From assembly GCF_003610785.1 (NCBI RefSeq), contig NZ_RAQQ01000017.1, forward strand, positions 1-64,000: 64,000 nt of DNA, in the 5' to 3' direction. The notes under the pieces are model-generated. The model had not been told where the DNA came from, ran no database searches, and was given only the letters and a program-made list of their open reading frames with translations. Shown one piece after another: positions 1 to 8,695 of this stretch; the stretch's first letter is position 1; each line of letters starts with the position of its first letter. A program made the translations under genes and the position numbers. Source of the DNA: Micromonospora globbae (GTDB taxonomy: Bacteria > Actinomycetota > Actinomycetes > Mycobacteriales > Micromonosporaceae).

Positions 1-183
1 CGGTCCGTCGACGCCACCCGACCCGGCGACAACACCCCCCGGATCATCCGTACGACAGGGGCAGTAAGTCATACCGGGCCGGGCGACCGAGCAGTCCCCG
101 GCTGGGGACGATCAAAAAGGTAACGGGGGTGGGTGGGGCCCAGGGTCCAGGGGGCGGGGTCCGGGGGGCGGGGTGGGCCTGGG
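1..183. other. Intergenic, G-rich edge of window
   Basis: No credible gene is seen. The right part (about 126-180) carries many runs of three to six G on the + strand, which could form G-quadruplex or be simple GC bias. It lies downstream of the stop of the IS630-derived gene on the minus strand. Confidence 0.4.
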
Positions 184-903
184 TTAGGCGGCTACGGCGC
201 GGCCGCAGCTGGGCAGCGGGTGCAGCACGATCCGGCGGGGCAGCCGGCGCGGCCACTCGCTGCGGGTCCAGGACCCGTCCACGATGAGGTGGACCGTCCG
301 CTGCTCCTCGCCACTCAGCCGCAGGACGAAGTCCCGGGGGAGCGGCGGGTCGACGTTGGGTGTGGTGATCATGAAGCGCACCCGACCGCGCGAGGAGACG
401 GCCGAGACCACGTCCGCCGCCGGCATCGTGCCGCGCAGCCGCACCCGGCCGATCCAGTACACCTCGGCGAGGTGCTCCTGGGCCGCCCGGGTGATCGCCG
501 GGTACTCGCTGCGCACCCAGCGCTCGACCGCCCCGACGCACAGGCCGCACGCGCGCTCCCGTGGCTCCCGCGGACCCAACCCCCAGGCCCGCAGGTACGC
601 CCCGACGGCGCCGGCGTCCATCGACAGGTCGAACCGGCGCTGGATGAGCGCGGTCAGGCTCTGCCGCGTCCACAGCTCCTCGTCGAGACCGAACTGGTCC
701 GGGTGGACGCCCCGCAGGGTGTCGATCAGTTCGAGTTCCTGTTCGCGGCTGAGCATTCCGGGCTCGCCCTGCCGCTGTCCGCGACGGACGGCTGCCACCG
801 CCCCGTCACCGCCGATGGTGTGGCGCCGGCACCAACTGGTGACCGAACGCCGTGCGTCTCTGAGTGCAACCCCCACGTCCTGCGCAACGAGCCCGAATCG
901 CAT
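184..903 (-). CDS. IS630-type transposase-derived protein, catalytically degenerate
   Basis: About 239 aa from ATG at 903; a further upstream TTG exists but is a poor start. Residues 1-110 resemble the N-terminal double helix-turn-helix of IS630 transposases, including the segments 'LWTRQSLTALIQRRF' and 'VGAYLRAWGL'. The C-terminal half keeps the order of the DDE fold ('VSAVSSRGRVRFM', 'HLIVDGSW' with Asp209). Where the family has 'Y-W-x-D-E' with the first catalytic Asp, this protein has Y149-W-I-G-R. It also ends before the region that carries the last catalytic Glu/Asp. It therefore looks like a remnant, or a domesticated DNA-binding protein, rather than an active transposase. No terminal inverted repeats were found around it. 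A small perfect hairpin, GGGGAG-AAAA-CTCCCC, lies at 919-934 in its 5' leader. Assignment to IS630 rests on motif memory only. Confidence 0.6.
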   Translation of the reverse strand: MRFGLVAQDVGVALRDARRSVTSWCRRHTIGGDGAVAAVRRGQRQGEPGMLSREQELELIDTLRGVHPDQFGLDEELWTRQSLTALIQRRFDLSMDAGAVGAYLRAWGLGPREPRERACGLCVGAVERWVRSEYPAITRAAQEHLAEVYWIGRVRLRGTMPAADVVSAVSSRGRVRFMITTPNVDPPLPRDFVLRLSGEEQRTVHLIVDGSWTRSEWPRRLPRRIVLHPLPSCGRAVAA

Positions 904-1117
904 CTGGTCACGATATGTGGGGAGAAAACTCCCCAAGCAACGCAATCGGTCAGAGTTCCCAAACCAGACATAGGCCTAGCCGAGGCGATGACGGACGCCG
1001 GCAACCTGCTCGGGCTGCCCCGGTGACCACCAGGGCGAGGGCGAGCACGGGCCAGGGTCAGCGGGCCCGGCCGGTGCGCCACCGACAGTCCCCGGGGCTC
1101 GACCGCACGCCAGACGG

Positions 1118-1153
1118 CACCGCGCCCCGGCCGGTACGGCACGGGGCGCGGTG
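1118..1153 (-). terminator. Hairpin downstream of the DUF305 gene
   Basis: Perfect 12-bp inverted repeat (1118-1129 with 1142-1153, CACCGCGCCCCG and its complement) with a 12-nt loop, starting about 20 bp after the stop of the minus-strand DUF305 gene. There is no clear U-tract, as is common in high-GC actinobacteria. Confidence 0.55.
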
Positions 1154-1172
1154 AATGAAGGGGCGGCCGGCG

Positions 1173-1835
1173 TCAGCCGCCGAGGCGCTTTTGGGCGTTC
1201 TGGAGATTCACGAGGTCGGTCTGCTGGGTGTTCTTCATGGTCTGCGCGGTGCGGACCACGTCCTTCTCGTCGCTGGCGTCGAGCACGCCGTCGATCATGT
1301 GGACGCCACCCACGTGGTGCTTGATCATCAAGTCGAGGAACAGGAGGTCGAACTCCCGGCCCTGCGCGGTCCGCAGGCGTTCCATCTCCTCGGGCGTGGC
1401 CATGCCCGGCATGAGGCCGTCCCTGACCATCTTCGGGCCGTCCGGCATCCAGGCCATCCGCGGCTGCGAGCCGGTCGGATCCAGGCCCCACTCGCGCAGC
1501 CAGGTCTGCATGGTGCCGATCTCGCCCTGTTGGTTGGTGGCGATGTCGCCACCGATGCCGCGCACCTCCGGATCCGTGGCCCGCTGGAAGGCCATCAGCC
1601 CCATCTCCACCGCCTGGGCGTGGTGGGCGGTCATGTCCCGGGCGAAGCCGGCCTCGACCGAGTCGTCCCCGGGGCGGGTCAGCTGGGGGGTGAGCAGGCC
1701 CCCCGCGTACCCGAGCAGGAGGGCGACCACGACGGCGACGGCCACGCCCACCAGGCCGATGCGTCGGCCGGACGCCCGGCCGCCGTCGGCGGCCGGGGTC
1801 TCGGGCGTGCTGTCCAGGGTGGCGGGAGCCGTCAT
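1173..1835 (-). CDS. DUF305 family membrane-anchored protein
   Basis: 220 aa. The short cytosolic N-terminus is followed by one membrane helix at about residues 26-47, then an extracytoplasmic DUF305 domain. The hallmark His motifs are both present: 'HHAQAVEM' near residue 71 and 'KHHVGGVHM' near residue 171. DUF305 proteins have a four-helix ferritin-like fold and are often found with metal, especially copper, handling genes; the role here is not known. The gene follows the DUF3105 gene after 8 nt on the same strand, so the two are probably one transcript. This DUF3105-DUF305 pairing is common in actinobacteria. Confidence 0.85.
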   Translation of the reverse strand: MTAPATLDSTPETPAADGGRASGRRIGLVGVAVAVVVALLLGYAGGLLTPQLTRPGDDSVEAGFARDMTAHHAQAVEMGLMAFQRATDPEVRGIGGDIATNQQGEIGTMQTWLREWGLDPTGSQPRMAWMPDGPKMVRDGLMPGMATPEEMERLRTAQGREFDLLFLDLMIKHHVGGVHMIDGVLDASDEKDVVRTAQTMKNTQQTDLVNLQNAQKRLGG

Positions 1836-1843
1836 CGGAATCC

Positions 1844-2644
1844 TTACTGGGTCGGCATCTGCGGCTGGAGGTCGTCACGCGGCGTCGTGCCGGTGGCCGT
1901 GATGCCCTGGTTGCAGAGGGCGGTCGGGCCCTCGATGGAGGCGTTCACCCGCAGCGTCTTGATGAACTCGTCGATCCGCTTGTCGTCGGCGTTGTCGACC
2001 TTGAGCTGGTAGCCCCAGGTCTGCAGCGAGATCGGCTTGTCGAGGCCCTCGAACGGGCTCATGAGCATCTTCTCGTTGCCGCGGACCTTGTCGGCCAGCT
2101 TGCTGACCTGGTCGGCGGGCAGGTCGGGGCGGTACGTGATCCAGATGGCGCCGTGCTCCAGGCTGTGCACCGCGTGCTCGTTGGCGATCGGGGCGGGGTA
2201 GACGTCGCCCATGCAGTTCTGCCAGGCCTGGTTGTGCGGCCCGGCCACCGGCGGGAGGATGTCGTACTTGATCTGGCCGGGCTGGTGGTTGCTGCCCTTG
2301 ACCAGCTCCGGGTCCTTCTCGCGGTAGTTCACGATGCCGTCGATGGCGTTGGCCCGCTCCTCCCACGGCTTGGAGCCCTGGAACGCGGCCCACGCGCCGT
2401 AGCCGATGATCGCGACGGCGATCACGCCAACGGCCACGAAGAGGGCGATCGGACCCAGCGAACGGCCCTGACTGACCTTGACCGGGGTCACCGGCTTGCG
2501 CGGCCCCTTGCCACCGGAGGAGGCGCCCTTCGGCTTGCCGGCTCCGGCCTTGGCGCCGGACGCCGGCCGGCCCGCGGCCGGCTTCTTGCCCGTGCTGACC
2601 ACGGTCGGACGGCGCTGCTCGCCGCCCGGGGTGCTGATGCTCAT
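1844..2644 (-). CDS. DUF3105 family membrane protein
   Basis: 266 aa. A basic Gly/Lys/Pro-rich cytosolic tail (residues 1-60) is followed by one membrane helix (about 65-88) and an extracytoplasmic DUF3105 domain that includes the conserved 'HSLEHGAIWI' segment, a likely metal or ligand site. The function of the family is unknown. It is the promoter-proximal gene of a two-gene unit with DUF305 and is divergent from argS, with about 100 bp between the two starts. The coupling with DUF305 suggests a shared, perhaps metal-related, role outside the membrane; that is inference. Confidence 0.85.
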   Translation of the reverse strand: MSISTPGGEQRRPTVVSTGKKPAAGRPASGAKAGAGKPKGASSGGKGPRKPVTPVKVSQGRSLGPIALFVAVGVIAVAIIGYGAWAAFQGSKPWEERANAIDGIVNYREKDPELVKGSNHQPGQIKYDILPPVAGPHNQAWQNCMGDVYPAPIANEHAVHSLEHGAIWITYRPDLPADQVSKLADKVRGNEKMLMSPFEGLDKPISLQTWGYQLKVDNADDKRIDEFIKTLRVNASIEGPTALCNQGITATGTTPRDDLQPQMPTQ

Positions 2645-2731
2645 CGTGCCTCGTCAGGTCGGTCGGTCAGGGAACCGGCGGGTCTGGTGCACACAACGGG
2701 TCGCCGCCGCGGGCACCGAGTCTACCCCCGA

Positions 2732-2737
2732 TACCAT
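2732..2737 (+). promoter_or_regulatory. -10 box for leaderless argS
   Basis: TACCAT ends 6 nt before the GTG start of argS at 2744, and no Shine-Dalgarno sequence precedes that GTG. The spacing puts the transcription start on the start codon. Confidence 0.55.
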
Positions 2738-2743
2738 GGATCG

Positions 2744-4411
2744 GTGACTCCCGCAGAACTCGCCGAGGTCGTCCTCGCCGCAGCCCACGCCGTCTTCACC
2801 CAACGGGGTCTGGACCCCGCCGTGCTGCCCGGGGAGACCACCGTCGAGCGACCCCGCAACCCCGAGCACGGGGACTACGCCTCCACGCTGGCGTTGCAGC
2901 TGAGCAAGAAGGTCGGCCTGCCGCCGCGGGAGCTGGCGGGCGCCCTCGCCGACGAGCTGGGCAAGGCGCCCGGGGTCAAGTCCGTCGAGATCGCCGGGCC
3001 GGGCTTCCTCAACATCCGGCTCGACGCGGCCGCCGCCGGCCAGCTCGCCCGCGTGATCGTCGAGGCCGGTACGGAGTACGGGCGCAGTGATCGTCTCGCC
3101 GGCCAGCGGATCAACCTGGAGTTCGTCTCCGCCAACCCCACCGGCCCCGTGCACATCGGCGGTGTCCGGTGGGCCGCGGTCGGCGACGCGCTGAGCCGGC
3201 TGCTCCGCGCCACCGGCGCCGACGTCGGCACCGAGTACTACTTCAACGACGCGGGCTCGCAGATCGACCGGTTCGCCCGGTCGCTGCTGGCCGCCGCGAA
3301 GGGCCAGCCGGTGCCGGAGGACGGCTACGGCGGGGCGTACATCTCGGAGATCGCCGCGGAGGTCCAGGCCCGGCGCCCGGACGTGCTCTCCCTCGACGAC
3401 GCGCAGGCCCAGGAGGTCTTCCGGGTCGAGGGCGTCGCGCTGATGTTCGACGAGATCCGGTCGTCGCTGCGCGACTTCGGGGTCGAGTTCGACACCTACT
3501 TCAACGAGAAGGACCTGCACGACCGCGGCGAGCTGGACCTCGCCCTGACCCGCCTGCGGGAGCAGGGGCACGTCTTCGAGGCCGAGGGCGCGACCTGGCT
3601 GCGCACCACCGAGTTCGGCGACGACAAGGACCGGGTGCTGCGCAAGTCCAACGGCGAGTGGACGTACTTCGCCGCGGACTGCGCCTACTACCTCGACAAG
3701 CGCGAGCGCGGCTTCGAGCGGGTCGTCATCATGCTGGGCGCCGACCACCACGGCTACATCGGCCGGATGCGGGCCATGGTCGCCTGCTTCGGGGACGACC
3801 CGGACCGGAACCTCGAGATCCTCATCGGTCAGCTCGTCAACCTGGTCCGCGACGGCGCCCCCGTGCGGATGAGCAAGCGGGCCGGCACGGTCGTCACCCT
3901 GGAGGACCTCGTCGACGCCATCGGGGTCGACGCCGCCCGGTACGCGCTGGCCCGCTACTCCAGCGACTCGCCCATCGACATCGACGTGGAGCTGTGGACC
4001 CGGGCCACCCGCGACAACCCGGTCTACTACGTGCAGTACGTGGCGGCCCGCACCGCCGGCGTGGCCCGCAACGCGGCCGAGGTGGGGCTGACCCGGGGCG
4101 ACACCGACGCGTTCCGGCCCGAGCTGCTCAGCCACGAGAAGGAGAACGAGCTGCTCAAGGCGCTCGCCGAGTTCCCGTCCGTGGTGGCCACCGCCGCCGA
4201 GCTGCGCGAACCGCACCGGGTCGCCCGCTACCTCGAGGAGAGCGTCGCGCAGGCGTACCACCGGTTCTACGACAACTGCCGGATCCTGCCCCAGGGCGAC
4301 GAGGAGGTCAGCGACCTGCACCGGGCCCGGCTCTGGCTCAACGACGCCACCCGAACGGTGATCGCCAACGGCCTGCACCTGCTCGGCGTCTCCGCGCCCG
4401 AGAGGATGTAG
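2744..4411 (+). CDS. argS: Arginyl-tRNA synthetase
   Basis: 555 aa from GTG at 2744 ('VTPAELAEVVL'); the frame is open further upstream, but this start gives the usual family length and fits the leaderless promoter box. It charges tRNA-Arg in the cytosol. The N-terminal Add-1 domain (about 1-100) is followed by the class I catalytic core with the HIGH-type motif 'NPTGPVHIGGVRW' and the KMSKS-type motif 'VRMSKRAGT'. The C-terminal anticodon-binding DALR domain ends in 'LGVSAPERM'. lysA follows after 3 nt, then hom, so this is the head of the conserved actinobacterial argS-lysA-hom-thrC block. Confidence 0.97.
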   Translation: MTPAELAEVVLAAAHAVFTQRGLDPAVLPGETTVERPRNPEHGDYASTLALQLSKKVGLPPRELAGALADELGKAPGVKSVEIAGPGFLNIRLDAAAAGQLARVIVEAGTEYGRSDRLAGQRINLEFVSANPTGPVHIGGVRWAAVGDALSRLLRATGADVGTEYYFNDAGSQIDRFARSLLAAAKGQPVPEDGYGGAYISEIAAEVQARRPDVLSLDDAQAQEVFRVEGVALMFDEIRSSLRDFGVEFDTYFNEKDLHDRGELDLALTRLREQGHVFEAEGATWLRTTEFGDDKDRVLRKSNGEWTYFAADCAYYLDKRERGFERVVIMLGADHHGYIGRMRAMVACFGDDPDRNLEILIGQLVNLVRDGAPVRMSKRAGTVVTLEDLVDAIGVDAARYALARYSSDSPIDIDVELWTRATRDNPVYYVQYVAARTAGVARNAAEVGLTRGDTDAFRPELLSHEKENELLKALAEFPSVVATAAELREPHRVARYLEESVAQAYHRFYDNCRILPQGDEEVSDLHRARLWLNDATRTVIANGLHLLGVSAPERM

Positions 4412-4414
4412 CAC

Positions 4415-5800
4415 ATGCGTGCTCACGAGGCCGGTGCGCTGCACGGCGAGATCGGCAGCCGCGGGCCGGCCTGGTTGCGTACGCCGGTCGACGTCAACGC
4501 CCTGGTGCCGGACCTGTGGCCGCGCAACGTGGCGCGCGCCGCGGACGGCGCGCTCGCCGTCGCGGGGCTCAGCGTCCGCGACCTCGCCGCCGAGTTCGGC
4601 ACCCCGGTGTACGTGCTCGACGAGGACGACCTGCGCTCGCGCTGCCGCGACTTCCGGGCCGCCTTCGCCGGCGTCGACGTCTACTACGCGGGCAAGGCGT
4701 TCCTCTGCCGCGCCGTGGTGCGGATGATCGACGAGGAGGGCATGCACCTCGACGTGTGCAGCGGCGGCGAGCTGGCCACCGCGCTCGCGGCGGGGATGCC
4801 GCCGGAGCGGATCGGCTTCCACGGCAACAACAAGTCCGTCGCCGAGCTGGCCCGGGCGCTGGACGCCGGGGTGGGGCGCATCATCGTCGACTCGTTCGTC
4901 GAGATCGACCGGTTGACGGCGCTGGCCCGCGAGCGGGGCGTACGCCCCAACGTGCTCGTCCGGGTCACCGTCGGCGTGGAGGCGCACACCCACGAGTTCA
5001 TCGCCACCGCCCACGAGGACCAGAAGTTCGGCTTCTCGCTGGCCGGTGGCGCCGCCGCGGCGGCCGCCTTCAAGATCCTCGACGAGGACGTGCTGGAGCT
5101 GCGCGGCCTGCACTCGCACATCGGCTCGCAGATCTTCGACGCCAGCGGCTTCGAGGTGTCCGCCCGCCGGGTGCTCGCGCTACAGGCGCAGATCCGCGAC
5201 GCGCGCGGCGTCGAACTGCCCGAGCTGGACCTCGGCGGCGGCTTCGGCATCGCGTACACCACGCAGGACGACCCGGCGACCCCGCACGACCTGGCCAAGC
5301 GACTGCGCAAGATCGTCGACTCCGAGTGCGAGGCCGAGCGGCTCGCCGTGCCGCGGCTGTCCATCGAGCCGGGCCGGGCGATCGTCGGTCCGGCCATGTT
5401 CACCCTCTACGAGGTCGGCACCGTCAAGGACGTCGACGGCATCCGCACGTACGTGAGCGTCGACGGCGGGATGAGCGACAACATCCGCACCGCGCTCTAC
5501 GACGCCTCGTACTCCGCCACCGTGGCCTCGCGGGCGTCGGGCGCCGACCCGATGCTCGCCCGCGTGGTGGGAAAGCATTGTGAGTCCGGGGACATCGTGG
5601 TGAAGGATGAATTCCTGCCCGCCGACGTGCAGCCCGGAGATCTTGTCGCAGTGCCCGGCACCGGCGCGTACTGCCGGAGCATGGCCAGCAACTACAACCA
5701 CGTGCCGCGCCCCCCGGTGGTCGCGGTGCGCGACGGCCAGGCGCGCCTGATCGTCCGGCGGGAGACCGAAGAGGACCTGCTCGCATTGGATGTTGGATGA
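4415..5800 (+). CDS. lysA: Diaminopimelate decarboxylase
   Basis: 461 aa. It is a PLP-dependent alanine-racemase-fold decarboxylase that converts meso-diaminopimelate to L-lysine. The PLP lysine is K94 in 'YYAGKAFLCR', followed by 'HLDVCSGGEL'. The glycine-rich phosphate loop is 'LDLGGGFGIAY', and the C-terminal active-site Cys of the partner subunit lies in 'GKHCESGDIV'. The N-terminal extension of about 60 residues is usual for actinobacteria. The start lies 3 nt after the argS stop, and its stop overlaps the hom start (ATGA), so translation is coupled. Confidence 0.96.
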   Translation: MRAHEAGALHGEIGSRGPAWLRTPVDVNALVPDLWPRNVARAADGALAVAGLSVRDLAAEFGTPVYVLDEDDLRSRCRDFRAAFAGVDVYYAGKAFLCRAVVRMIDEEGMHLDVCSGGELATALAAGMPPERIGFHGNNKSVAELARALDAGVGRIIVDSFVEIDRLTALARERGVRPNVLVRVTVGVEAHTHEFIATAHEDQKFGFSLAGGAAAAAAFKILDEDVLELRGLHSHIGSQIFDASGFEVSARRVLALQAQIRDARGVELPELDLGGGFGIAYTTQDDPATPHDLAKRLRKIVDSECEAERLAVPRLSIEPGRAIVGPAMFTLYEVGTVKDVDGIRTYVSVDGGMSDNIRTALYDASYSATVASRASGADPMLARVVGKHCESGDIVVKDEFLPADVQPGDLVAVPGTGAYCRSMASNYNHVPRPPVVAVRDGQARLIVRRETEEDLLALDVG

Positions 5801-7128
5801 CGTCACCTGTGCGCCTGGCGCTGCTCGGCTGCGGCACGGTCGGCGGGGAGGTGGTCCGCCTGCTGCACGAGCAGTCGGCCGACCTCGCCGCCCGCATCGG
5901 CGCCCCGCTGGAGATCGCCGGCATCGCCGTACGCCGGCTGGGCCGTGACCGCGGCGACCTGCCGGTCGACCCGGCGCTGTTCACCACCGACGCGCTCGGC
6001 CTGGTCAAACGCGACGACGTGGACGTCGTGGTCGAGGTGGTGGGCGGCATCGAACCGGCGCGCGGCTGGCTGGTCGAGGCGCTGCGCGCCGGCAAGAGCG
6101 TGGTGACGGCGAACAAGGCGCTGCTCGCCGAGGACGGCGGGACGCTGCACGACGCGGCCGCCGAGGGCGGCGCGGACCTCTACTACGAGGCGGCCGTGGC
6201 CGGGGCGATCCCGCTGCTGCGCCCGCTGCGCGAGTCGCTGCACGGCGACCGGATCACCCGGGTCACCGGCATCGTCAACGGCACCACGAACTTCATCCTC
6301 TCCGCCATGGACGCCACCGGCGCCGGCTTCGCCGAGGCGCTCGAGGAGGCCACCGAGCTGGGGTACGCCGAGGCAGACCCGACGGCCGACGTGGAGGGCT
6401 TCGACGCGGCCGCGAAGGCCGCGATCCTCGCGTCGCTGGCGTTCCACACCCGGGTGAGCGCGGCCGACGTGCACCGGGAGGGCATCACCGAGGTCACCGC
6501 CGCCGACGTGGCCAGCGCCAAGGCGATGGGCTGCACCATCAAGCTGCTCTGCATCGCCGCCCGGGGCGTGGACGCCGCCGGCCGGGAAACCGTCAACGTC
6601 CGGGTGCACCCGGCGATGATCCCGTTGACGCACCCGCTCGCCAGCGTCGGCGACGCGTTCAACGCGGTCTTCGTCGAGGCGGAGGCGGCCGGCCAGCTGA
6701 TGTTCTACGGCCGGGGCGCGGGCGGCGCGCCGACCGCCAGCGCGGTGCTCGGCGACGTCGTGGCGGTCGCCCGCAACCGGCTCGCCGGGGTGCGGGCGGC
6801 CAGCGAGAGCGCGTACGCCGACCTGCCGGTGCGGCCCATGGGTGAGGCGCTCACCCGCTACCACGTACGCCTCGACGTGGCCGACCGTCCCGGTGTGCTG
6901 GCCGCCGTGGCGGGGGTCTTCGCCCGGCACGACGTGTCGATCGCGACCGTACGGCAGGGATCGGCGGACGGCTCCCCCGGCACCACCGGGCGCGGCGGTG
7001 ACGCCGAGCTGGTGATCGTCACCCACGTCGCGCCGGACGCCGCGCTCGCCGCCACCGTCGCCGAGCTGCGCGGCCTCGACATCGTCCGGTCGGTGACCAG
7101 CGTGCTCCGGGTCGAGGGCGGGTTCTGA
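5797..7128 (+). CDS. hom: Homoserine dehydrogenase
   Basis: 443 aa. It reduces aspartate-semialdehyde to homoserine, the branch point to threonine and methionine. The N-terminal Rossmann motif is 'LLGCGTVGGEV'. The catalytic domain shows 'NGTTNFIL' and 'GYAEADPTADVEGFDA', with the family's conserved Asp/Glu and Lys (KAAILASLAF). The C-terminal ACT domain from about residue 350 ('HVRLDVADRPGVLAAVA') implies allosteric control, typically feedback by threonine. The ATG overlaps the lysA stop by 4 nt. Confidence 0.96.
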   Translation: MTSPVRLALLGCGTVGGEVVRLLHEQSADLAARIGAPLEIAGIAVRRLGRDRGDLPVDPALFTTDALGLVKRDDVDVVVEVVGGIEPARGWLVEALRAGKSVVTANKALLAEDGGTLHDAAAEGGADLYYEAAVAGAIPLLRPLRESLHGDRITRVTGIVNGTTNFILSAMDATGAGFAEALEEATELGYAEADPTADVEGFDAAAKAAILASLAFHTRVSAADVHREGITEVTAADVASAKAMGCTIKLLCIAARGVDAAGRETVNVRVHPAMIPLTHPLASVGDAFNAVFVEAEAAGQLMFYGRGAGGAPTASAVLGDVVAVARNRLAGVRAASESAYADLPVRPMGEALTRYHVRLDVADRPGVLAAVAGVFARHDVSIATVRQGSADGSPGTTGRGGDAELVIVTHVAPDAALAATVAELRGLDIVRSVTSVLRVEGGF

Positions 7129-7193
7129 GTCGTCGACCGGGTGACCGGCGGGTCCGGGGCCGGCTGGCGGCGGGCCGGTGGCCGGGCGGCTCA

Positions 7194-7296
7194 GGGACAC
7201 GTCCGGCGCCGCAGCGGTGGGCGTGTCCCGCCAGGTGGGTATTCGTGGGCCTGGTCGGGGGCGCTCGGGCAGGCTGGTCCAGGCTGGGCGTGTCCC
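7194..7296 (+). promoter_or_regulatory. Possible alternative hairpins in the thrC leader
   Basis: GGGACACG at 7194-7201 can pair with CGTGTCCC at 7222-7229 or with a second CGTGTCCC at 7289-7296. The two pairings exclude each other and lie between hom and thrC. No leader peptide rich in Thr codons was found, so an attenuator is only a possibility. Confidence 0.25.
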
Positions 7297-7331
7297 CAGG
7301 TCAGCGGGGCGGACGAGGCGAGGAGAGCGAC

Positions 7332-8381
7332 ATGTGGCGGGGTCTGATCGAGGCGTACCGGGACCGGCTGCCGGTCACCGACGCCACGCCCGTCGTGACG
7401 CTGCACGAGGGGAACACCCCGTTGCTGCCCGCGCCGGTGCTGTCGGCCCGGCTCGGCTGCGACGTCCACCTGAAGGTCGAGGGGGCCAACCCGACCGGCT
7501 CGTTCAAGGACCGGGGCATGACGGTCGCCGTCTCGAAGGCCGTCGAGGCGGGCAACAAGGCGATCATCTGCGCCTCCACGGGCAACACCAGCGCCTCCGC
7601 CGCGGCGTACGCGGCCCGCGCCGGCCTGACCTGCGCCGTGCTGGTGCCGCAGGGCAAGATCGCGCTGGGCAAGCTGGCGCAGGCGCTGGTGCACGGCGCG
7701 AAGCTGCTCCAGGTCAACGGAAACTTCGACGACTGCCTCGCGCTGGCCGCCAAGCTCGCCCAGGACTACCCGGTCGCGCTCGTCAACTCGGTGAACGTCG
7801 ACCGGCTGCACGGGCAGAAGACCGCGGCGTTCGAGATCGTCGAGGCGCTGGGCGACGCCCCCGACATCCACTGCCTGCCGGTCGGTAACGCCGGCAACAT
7901 CTCCGCGTACTGGATGGGGTACTCGGAGGAACTCGCCGACGGCCGCGCCACGCGCGCCCCCCGCATGTACGGCTTCCAGGCCTCGGGCGCGGCGCCGCTG
8001 GTCACCGGTGCGGTGGTGCGGGAGCCGTCGACCATCGCCACCGCCATCCGCATCGGCAACCCGGCCAGCTGGACCCGGGCCATCGACGCCCGGGACGCCT
8101 CCGGTGGCCTGATCTCCGCGGTGACCGACCGGGAGATCCTCGCCGCGTACCGGCTGCTGGCGAGGGAGGTCGGGGTCTTCGTGGAGCTGGGCAGCGCGGC
8201 GAGCGTGGCCGGGCTGCTGCAGCAGGCCGCGGAGGGACGGATCCCGGCCGGCTCGACCGTGGTCTGCACGGTGACCGGGCACGGCCTCAAGGACCCGGAG
8301 TGGGCCATCTCCACGGCGCCCGCCCCGATCACGATCGCCAACGATCCCCTGGCCGCCGCCCGCAGCCTCGACCTGGCCTGA
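7332..8381 (+). CDS. thrC: Threonine synthase
   Basis: 349 aa from ATG at 7332 ('MWRGLIEAYRDRLPV'), preceded by the GGCGAGGAGAG ribosome site. It makes threonine from O-phosphohomoserine using PLP. The PLP lysine is K59 in 'GSFKDRGM'. The phosphate-binding loop is 'PVGNAGNISAY', and the C-terminal 'TVVCTVTGHGLKDP' is typical of the short bacterial class. It lies 203 bp after hom on the same strand. The homoserine kinase gene that normally follows directly is displaced by about 5 kb (RND pump plus MFS gene). Confidence 0.96.
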   Translation: MWRGLIEAYRDRLPVTDATPVVTLHEGNTPLLPAPVLSARLGCDVHLKVEGANPTGSFKDRGMTVAVSKAVEAGNKAIICASTGNTSASAAAYAARAGLTCAVLVPQGKIALGKLAQALVHGAKLLQVNGNFDDCLALAAKLAQDYPVALVNSVNVDRLHGQKTAAFEIVEALGDAPDIHCLPVGNAGNISAYWMGYSEELADGRATRAPRMYGFQASGAAPLVTGAVVREPSTIATAIRIGNPASWTRAIDARDASGGLISAVTDREILAAYRLLAREVGVFVELGSAASVAGLLQQAAEGRIPAGSTVVCTVTGHGLKDPEWAISTAPAPITIANDPLAAARSLDLA

Positions 8382-8695
8382 CGCCCACCCCCTCCGCGCC
8401 CGCGCCCGTCCGCGCTCCGGGGGCGCCTACGCGTTGATCATGACGTTGTTGCCACCCGCGCCGGCGTGTCGTGACGACAACTTCATGATCACCGGGACGG
8501 CCGGGGGGATGGCGGGGACGGGCCCGGGGGATGGGCCGGGGCAGGGGCCGGGACGGGCGGGACTGGGTGGGGGCTGAGGGGTTGCTGGGGCCGGGCTGGA
8601 CGGGGGCTGACGGGCTGTACCCGGCGCGGGGCGAGGTGAGCGGATCGGGCACACTTTGCGTGCCCCGCAGACTTTCCTAGGAGTGAGCCAGGCCG
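8382..8695. other. 314-bp intergenic region thrC-RND
   Basis: Contains one copy of the 58-bp palindromic element (8433-8490), then a strongly G-rich tract (about 8494-8625) with repeated runs of GGG to GGGGGG that meets the usual G-quadruplex pattern. The ribosome site TAGGAGTGAG for the pump gene is at the right end. No gene was seen. Confidence 0.5.
8433..8490 (-). repeat. 58-bp palindromic element, copy A
   Basis: First of three equal-length copies (see 12086-12143 and 55350-55407). Read on the minus strand it begins GATCATGAAGTTGTCGTC, continues with the shared core CACGACACGCCG, and ends GGCAACAACGTCATGATC plus AAC. The ends form an imperfect terminal inverted repeat of about 18 nt. Its orientation is opposite to copies B and C. 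Confidence 0.8.
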
